Positions 6,605 through 10,850 of a stretch of 10,850 nt of DNA are shown piece by piece. Source of the stretch: Gammaproteobacteria bacterium (lineage in GTDB: Bacteria; Pseudomonadota; Gammaproteobacteria; Pseudomonadales; Pseudohongiellaceae); contig DMJN01000117.1 of NCBI GenBank assembly GCA_003451715.1, forward strand, positions 1 to 10,850, given 5' to 3'. Both the position numbers and the translations under genes were made by a program. Each line of letters opens with the position of its first letter. The stretch's first letter is position 1. A model generated the notes under the pieces. That model was not told where the DNA came from and made no database searches. It worked only from the letters and a program-made list of their open reading frames with translations.

Positions 6605-7639
6605 ATGACATCCACCGAGCGCATCCTGATTATTGGGCCCTCCTGGATTGGGGATATGGTTATGGCTCAGGCACTGTTCATGACCCTCAGGCAGGAGCAC
6701 CCACAATGCCACATCACGGTTATGGCGCCAGACTGGACCCGACCGCTACTGGAGAGGATGCCCGAAGTCGATGAGAGTATCGATGCTCAACTCGCACACG
6801 GCGAACTGAGACTTCTCAGGCGCCACGCCATCGGGAGATCCCTGCAAGCCATCAATTTTACGGCGGCTATCGTGTTGCCTAACTCATTTAAGTCTGCGCT
6901 TATCCCATTCCATGCCAGTATTCCAAGGCGCATCGGATGGGGTAGTGAATGGCGTGCACCCCTATTAACCGACTGCCGTCGCCTCAATAAAGCCAATTAT
7001 CCACTGATGGTGCAACGCTATGTTGCGTTGGCTTTTCCTGCCAGTGCTGAGCCCCCTGCCGTGATACTGAATCCTGTATTAGAAATTGACGCAATAAATG
7101 TCAGCAATACGCTGCTTGAGTTCGGCCTGCATGACGGCATCAAAATTCTCGGTATCTGTCCGGGTGCCGAGTTTGGAGATGCAAAGCAGTGGCCAGCACA
7201 GCATTTCGCAGCTATGTGCAATGCCATGCTTACAGATGATTGGCAGGTCTGGATATTCGGATCAAACAATGACGCACTGGCAGCAGAGGCAATATTGGCA
7301 GATATCGATGGTGACAAGATCGATCGCTGCATTAATCTGACGGGAAAAACCAGCCTGGCCCAGGCGATAGATCTCATGTCGGTGACAACGGTGGTAGTAT
7401 CAAATGATTCCGGCTTGATGCATATTGCTGCAGCCCTGAGCAAGCCTGTAGTTGGATTGTATGGATCGACGTCACCGGACTTTACACCACCCTTGACGGA
7501 AAGTGTAAAATTGCTCGCGACCGACATTGAGTGCAGACCCTGTTTTAAGAGAACTTGCCCATATGGACATCACCGCTGTCTTACTGAACAGCAGCCGGCC
7601 CGGGTGCTGGAAGCCATAATCCAGTTAATGGAAGCTTAA
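6605..7639 (+). CDS. waaF: ADP-heptose--LPS heptosyltransferase II
   Basis: WaaF (RfaF) adds the second L-glycero-D-manno-heptose to heptose I of the inner core, using ADP-heptose, on the cytoplasmic side of the inner membrane. It is a GT9 enzyme of 344 residues here; the E. coli protein is 348. Visible motifs are the N-terminal ILIIGPSWIGDMVMAQ, CPGAEFGDAKQWP (185-197) and SNDSGLMHIAAALSKPVVGLYG (266-287), which form the nucleotide-sugar side. A cysteine cluster follows near the C-terminus: C310, C313, C318 and C325, in an ECRPCFKRTCPYGH context. ATG 6605 is chosen because it places the beta strand ILIIGPSW at the usual distance. A TTG at 6584 would add seven unlikely residues. No Shine-Dalgarno is evident. 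The stop is 8 nt before waaC. Confidence 0.96.
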   Translation: MTSTERILIIGPSWIGDMVMAQALFMTLRQEHPQCHITVMAPDWTRPLLERMPEVDESIDAQLAHGELRLLRRHAIGRSLQAINFTAAIVLPNSFKSALIPFHASIPRRIGWGSEWRAPLLTDCRRLNKANYPLMVQRYVALAFPASAEPPAVILNPVLEIDAINVSNTLLEFGLHDGIKILGICPGAEFGDAKQWPAQHFAAMCNAMLTDDWQVWIFGSNNDALAAEAILADIDGDKIDRCINLTGKTSLAQAIDLMSVTTVVVSNDSGLMHIAAALSKPVVGLYGSTSPDFTPPLTESVKLLATDIECRPCFKRTCPYGHHRCLTEQQPARVLEAIIQLMEA

Positions 7640-7647
7640 AAGGAACA

Positions 7648-8706
7648 ATGCGCGTATTAATAGTAAAAGTCTCTTCCCTCGGTGACATCATTCACACGCT
7701 GCCGGCAGTAACCGATGCACACCTGGCCCACAAGGATCTGGTGTTTGACTGGGTAGTAGAGGAAAGCTTCGCTGAAGTGCCAGGTTGGCACCCGGCGGTG
7801 GATAAGGTAATTCCTGTAGCTATTCGAAGATGGCGTCGAAGTCTGGTGAAGACCTATCTTAACCGTGAATTTCGCTCCTTCAGGCATGCCCTGCAAGGGG
7901 TACACTATGATCTGGTAATCGATGCACAGGGGCTCATCAAGAGCGGTATCATTAGTCGCCTTTCAAAGGGACTGACGATTGGGCTAAGTAACCGGACAAT
8001 TCGAGAGCCACTGGCCACGCTTTTTTATAACAAGGTTTACTCTGTTCCCTGGACCGAACATGCGGTTGATCGCGTACGACAACTATTCTCTCGAGCCCTT
8101 AAGTACAACTATGACAGTAATGTGGTTGACTATGGAATCGACATCAACCGCAAAGAGGGAGTAGAAAGCTCGCATGAGAACAAACAGGTTGTTTTTCTTC
8201 ACGGCACAACATGGAGCACAAAGCATTGGCCAGAATATTATTGGCGCCACCTCGCACATATTGCAACTGAGGAAGGATATGAGGTGCTCATACCGTGGGG
8301 CAATCCGAGCGAGCGAATTCGTGCTGACTTTATTGCGCGAGATAACGAACGAGTCACTGTGCTGGATAAGCAATCGCTGTCAGGACTCGCACTAAAAATC
8401 AATGGCTCCAGTGGAGTCATTGCAGTGGACACGGGACTGGGACATCTGGCAGCTGCATTATCGAAGCCGACCGTGTCTCTCTACGGCCCAACCAATCCTG
8501 ATTTGTCGGGTACCTTCGGCGCTAAACAACTACACCTCAATTCCAATTTCAATTGTGCACCCTGTGTTAAGAAAGCATGCAACTATTCCGGGGCGGGAAT
8601 AACTGATGAGTTTGACAGCCAGCCCTTCACTGTAATCCCGCCTTGTTTTTCAGCTCATAAACCGGAGAATGTCTGGCTACAATTTGAAAAACTACTACAA
8701 AACTAG
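7648..8706 (+). CDS. waaC: ADP-heptose--LPS heptosyltransferase I
   Basis: WaaC (RfaC) transfers the first heptose from ADP-heptose to Kdo2-lipid A. It is a GT9 enzyme of 352 residues, longer than the roughly 320-residue E. coli enzyme because of an extended C-terminus. The start MRVLIVKVSSLGDIIHTLP carries the conserved LGDI with Asp13, the catalytic base in the E. coli protein. YDLVIDAQGLIKSG (87-100), HGTTWSTKHWP (185-195) and VDTGLGHLAAALSKP (260-274) are family signatures; the last sits where WaaF has its SNDSG motif. The C-terminal tail has C303, C306, C311 and C333, mirroring the WaaF cluster. AAAGGAA just before ATG 7648 overlaps the waaF stop, which implies coupled translation. The stop is TAG, with an in-frame TGA four codons later overlapping the waaG ATG. 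Confidence 0.96.
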   Translation: MRVLIVKVSSLGDIIHTLPAVTDAHLAHKDLVFDWVVEESFAEVPGWHPAVDKVIPVAIRRWRRSLVKTYLNREFRSFRHALQGVHYDLVIDAQGLIKSGIISRLSKGLTIGLSNRTIREPLATLFYNKVYSVPWTEHAVDRVRQLFSRALKYNYDSNVVDYGIDINRKEGVESSHENKQVVFLHGTTWSTKHWPEYYWRHLAHIATEEGYEVLIPWGNPSERIRADFIARDNERVTVLDKQSLSGLALKINGSSGVIAVDTGLGHLAAALSKPTVSLYGPTNPDLSGTFGAKQLHLNSNFNCAPCVKKACNYSGAGITDEFDSQPFTVIPPCFSAHKPENVWLQFEKLLQN

Positions 8707-8714
8707 ATTTTCCG

Positions 8715-9842
8715 ATGAAGCTGAGCTTTTTGATTTATTCCTATTTTCCCTACGGCGGTCAGCAGCGGGATTTTCTACGAATTGTGAATGAGTGTGTAAG
8801 CAGAGGACATCAGATCGATATCTATACCATTCGTTGGCAAGGCGAGGATCCTGTAGGAGTTAAGTTGATTAATGTACCGGTAAAGGCGCTAACCAGGGTA
8901 AAACTCTATCAACGCTTCACCCGATGGGTGAAAGCTGCACTTGCTAAACAACCAGATCATCCGGTAATTGGATTTAACAAGATGCCGATGCTGAATTTCT
9001 ACTTCGCGGCGGATCCCTGCTTCGCAGAGAAAGCCGAGACCCAACGCGGCGGCTACTATAAATTCACGGCTCGCTATCGGCATTTTAGAGACTATGAAGA
9101 GGCTGTCTTTGGTGCCCATAGCGATACCCAAGTCTTTATACTTTCACAGCAGCAACGACAGGCGTTCAAAAAATACTACCCTGGATGTGAAGATCGCCTG
9201 CATGATGTGCCTCCAGGCATTTCTCCTGATCGACAGGTCGAGGCAGTTGATGAAACTCTGCGCAAGGAGCTGCGACAGGAATTCGCTATAGAAGAGAATG
9301 AGAAACTCATACTGCAGGTCGGATCCGGATTCAAGGTTAAAGGCGTAGACAGATCACTCAAATCAATTGCAGCGCTTCCAGACGAAATCAGATATGCAGT
9401 CCGCTACGTATTGATAGGACAAGATAAGGCAGCCGGGTTTCAGAAGCTGGCTAATAAGCTTGGTGTTGCTGACCAGGTTACAATTCTACCTGGCAGGGAT
9501 GACATTCCTAGATTTCTGGCAGGAGCCGATCTGTTATTACACCCCGCTTATGCCGAGAGTGCGGGTTATGTCTTACTTGAGGCGACTATAGCGGGTCTCC
9601 CGGTACTCACTACGGCAAGCTGTGGTTATTCTTCGCATATCGAGCAGGCTCAGTCCGGAGAAGTCTGCAACGATCCTTTTACACAGGACGATCTAAATGT
9701 GCGCCTGCTTGGTATGTTGCAGCAACTCGATACTGCCAATTGGTCAGAGAATGGTCTGAATTATGGCAAGAACCCTGAACTCTACGCAATGCCGCTGAGT
9801 GTCGCTGACTCGATCGAGCGAATGCTTGGCGAGCGAGGTTGA
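8715..9842 (+). CDS. waaG: LPS core glucosyltransferase I (GT4)
   Basis: WaaG (RfaG) adds the first outer-core hexose to heptose II, from UDP-glucose in E. coli; in pseudomonads the sugar added differs, so the exact donor here is inferred only by family. The protein has 375 residues against 374 in E. coli. The N-terminal Rossmann half opens with SFLIYSYFPYGGQQRDF, the acceptor-side glycine loop. FNKMPMLNFYFAADPCF (88-104) is a WaaG hallmark. The C-terminal half has QVGSGFKVKGVDRS (201-214) and the GT4 E-x7-E pair at E281 and E289 in YAESAGYVLLEA. The ATG is 8 nt after the waaC stop, with no clear Shine-Dalgarno, so it is probably coupled. Its TGA is 8 nt before the WaaP ATG. Confidence 0.96.
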   Translation: MKLSFLIYSYFPYGGQQRDFLRIVNECVSRGHQIDIYTIRWQGEDPVGVKLINVPVKALTRVKLYQRFTRWVKAALAKQPDHPVIGFNKMPMLNFYFAADPCFAEKAETQRGGYYKFTARYRHFRDYEEAVFGAHSDTQVFILSQQQRQAFKKYYPGCEDRLHDVPPGISPDRQVEAVDETLRKELRQEFAIEENEKLILQVGSGFKVKGVDRSLKSIAALPDEIRYAVRYVLIGQDKAAGFQKLANKLGVADQVTILPGRDDIPRFLAGADLLLHPAYAESAGYVLLEATIAGLPVLTTASCGYSSHIEQAQSGEVCNDPFTQDDLNVRLLGMLQQLDTANWSENGLNYGKNPELYAMPLSVADSIERMLGERG

Positions 9843-9850
9843 TCGCTGGC

Positions 9851-10633
9851 ATGTTTTACCTCAACGAAGAATTCACGCAAAACTTTGCCGGGGTAGATCC
9901 TTTCAAGATGCTTCAGGCCATGGAGGGCAACATCTATCGCCAGGCACCGGGGCGCAAGACTTTTCAATTCTCCCTAAATGGTAAAAGCTACTTCGTCAAA
10001 CTTCATTCGGGAGTGGGTTGGAGGGAGATCTCCAAGAATTTACTGCAGCTCAGGCTACCGATATTGGGAGCTGGTAACGAATGGCGGGCCATCAACAAGC
10101 TCCACGAACTCGGTGTCGCCACACTAAACGCTGTGGCCTTTGGCGTGCGAGGCTGGAATCCGGCCAGCCGAGAATCTTTTATTATTACCGAAGCACTGGA
10201 AAATACGGTGAGCCTGGAAGACTACTGCAGGAACTGGAATCAAGACCCACCATCGCCGCTCTTGCGAAACCAATTAGTCAGGCAACTGGCCAGAATCAGT
10301 TTTACCCTGCATGACAACGGTATCTGCCATCGCGACTACTACTTGTGTCATTTCCTGATGCATGAAGGTCAAGAGATGCCGCCGAGCTTGTCACTGATCG
10401 ATTTGCATCGTGCCCTGATAAAGTCAAATCTGGACAGACGGTGGATCATCAAGGACATCGCAGGACTGTATTATTCGGCCATGGATATCGGACTGAAACA
10501 GAGAGACATATTCAGATTTATCAGGAGCTACAGTGCTAAAGGATTACGCAGGAGTTTGAGCGAAGATAGAGATTTCTGGCAGCAGGTCGAGCTGAGAGCA
10601 CACCGCATGCGTAAAAAACTGGGCCCGGCATAA
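9851..10633 (+). CDS. waaP: LPS core heptose (I) kinase
   Basis: WaaP (RfaP) phosphorylates heptose I of the inner core with ATP. In E. coli and P. aeruginosa this supports outer-membrane integrity and, in the latter, viability. Kinase features are clear: FVKLH with the ATP-contacting Lys (about residue 50 from this ATG), EISKNLLQLRLPILGAGNEW, ITEAL, the catalytic loop HRDYYLCHFL (HRD at about 160-162), and SLIDLHRA with the metal-binding Asp. KDIAGLYYSAMDIGL follows. Length is 260 residues; characterised homologues are 265-268. ATG 9851 has GAGG 12 nt upstream and overlaps nothing. A TTG at 9839 overlapping the waaG stop would add four residues and cannot be excluded. The residue after HRD is Tyr, where I recall Cys in E. 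coli and P. aeruginosa. Confidence 0.95.
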   Translation: MFYLNEEFTQNFAGVDPFKMLQAMEGNIYRQAPGRKTFQFSLNGKSYFVKLHSGVGWREISKNLLQLRLPILGAGNEWRAINKLHELGVATLNAVAFGVRGWNPASRESFIITEALENTVSLEDYCRNWNQDPPSPLLRNQLVRQLARISFTLHDNGICHRDYYLCHFLMHEGQEMPPSLSLIDLHRALIKSNLDRRWIIKDIAGLYYSAMDIGLKQRDIFRFIRSYSAKGLRRSLSEDRDFWQQVELRAHRMRKKLGPA

Positions 10634-10850
10634 TGCGCAATCTCACTTGTGCCAAGCTCATTACAATGGGTAGACATATCCCGACGCCGTTTACTATCAC
10701 TGTAGCAATAGATCAGGGAGAGGAAGAACTCAGGATCGATTCGATTTTGCGTATCGTTCCAGGTAAACGCCTGATTGGCGTGTCTAGCTGGAACGACTCG
10801 ACAGTAATAGTAAAGCTGTTCTTCCAGCCGAATCACTGGAAACGCAACCT
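10633..10850 (+). CDS. LPS kinase-like protein, N-terminal part (runs off right edge)
   Basis: The frame is open from ATG 10633, overlapping the waaP stop as TAATG, to the end of the window: 72 complete codons with no stop. The translation contains LRIVPGKRLIGVSS and TVIVKLFFQPNHWKRN. The PGKRL... then VKLFF pattern resembles the N-lobe of small kinase-like proteins (InaA/lipopolysaccharide kinase group) encoded right after waaP in pseudomonads and relatives. In P. aeruginosa several such genes follow waaP. The lysine in VKLFF would be the ATP-contacting residue. The catalytic HRD-type loop lies outside the window, so activity and substrate cannot be judged. An internal ATG at codon 12 is an alternative start. 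Coupling with waaP predicts a role in core phosphorylation or modification. Confidence 0.72.
   Translation, partial: MRNLTCAKLITMGRHIPTPFTITVAIDQGEEELRIDSILRIVPGKRLIGVSSWNDSTVIVKLFFQPNHWKRN

Noticed and set aside
7018..7527. 169-codon open frame on the minus strand inside waaF
   Set aside because: The Ser/Ala-rich low-complexity translation is typical of the antisense shadow of a GT9 gene; no motif or Shine-Dalgarno.

Overview
The window reads as chromosomal DNA of a gammaproteobacterium with moderate GC (about one half by eye). The LPS inner-core genes waaF-waaC-waaG-waaP, in the order known from Pseudomonas and related lineages, support this; a marine relative of the Pseudomonas/Marinobacter/Hahella type is a reasonable guess. 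Every gene I can support lies on the + strand, with short gaps or overlaps. I see no tRNA, rRNA, CRISPR array, insertion sequence or attachment site.

Region 1 (1-1619) holds the end of a von Willebrand factor A (vWA) protein whose start lies left of the window, then a second vWA protein. The second has one N-terminal membrane segment carrying a SFLDVASCGFGA motif, a coiled coil and a C-terminal vWA domain, a layout like MotB/ExbD/TolR partners of proton-channel proteins. Region 2 (1650-4599) holds two uncharacterised lipoproteins and an M48 zinc metalloprotease with its own lipobox, so this region looks like an envelope or outer-membrane maintenance set. The gaps of 30 to 70 nt would allow co-transcription with region 1.

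Region 3 (4693-6486) is a GspE/PulE/PilB-type secretion ATPase. Its reading frame and all catalytic motifs are preserved end to end, but it is broken by three in-frame stops (TAG, TAG, TAA). Conserved sequence continues in frame after each stop, so I call it a pseudogene, with recoding or readthrough as the less likely alternative. This is the oddest thing in the window.

Region 4 (6605-10850) is the LPS core cluster: two heptosyltransferases, a GT4 glucosyltransferase, the inner-core heptose kinase, and the first 72 codons of another LPS-kinase-like protein that runs off the right edge. Junctions are tight (8 nt, 8 nt, 8 nt, and TAATG), so these genes are almost certainly one operon that builds and phosphorylates the heptose region of the core on the cytoplasmic face of the inner membrane.

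I do not see a clear-cut new defence or mobile system. The candidates for something undescribed are the vWA/CGFGA membrane pair with its lipoprotein and protease neighbours, and the multiply interrupted but otherwise intact ATPase.
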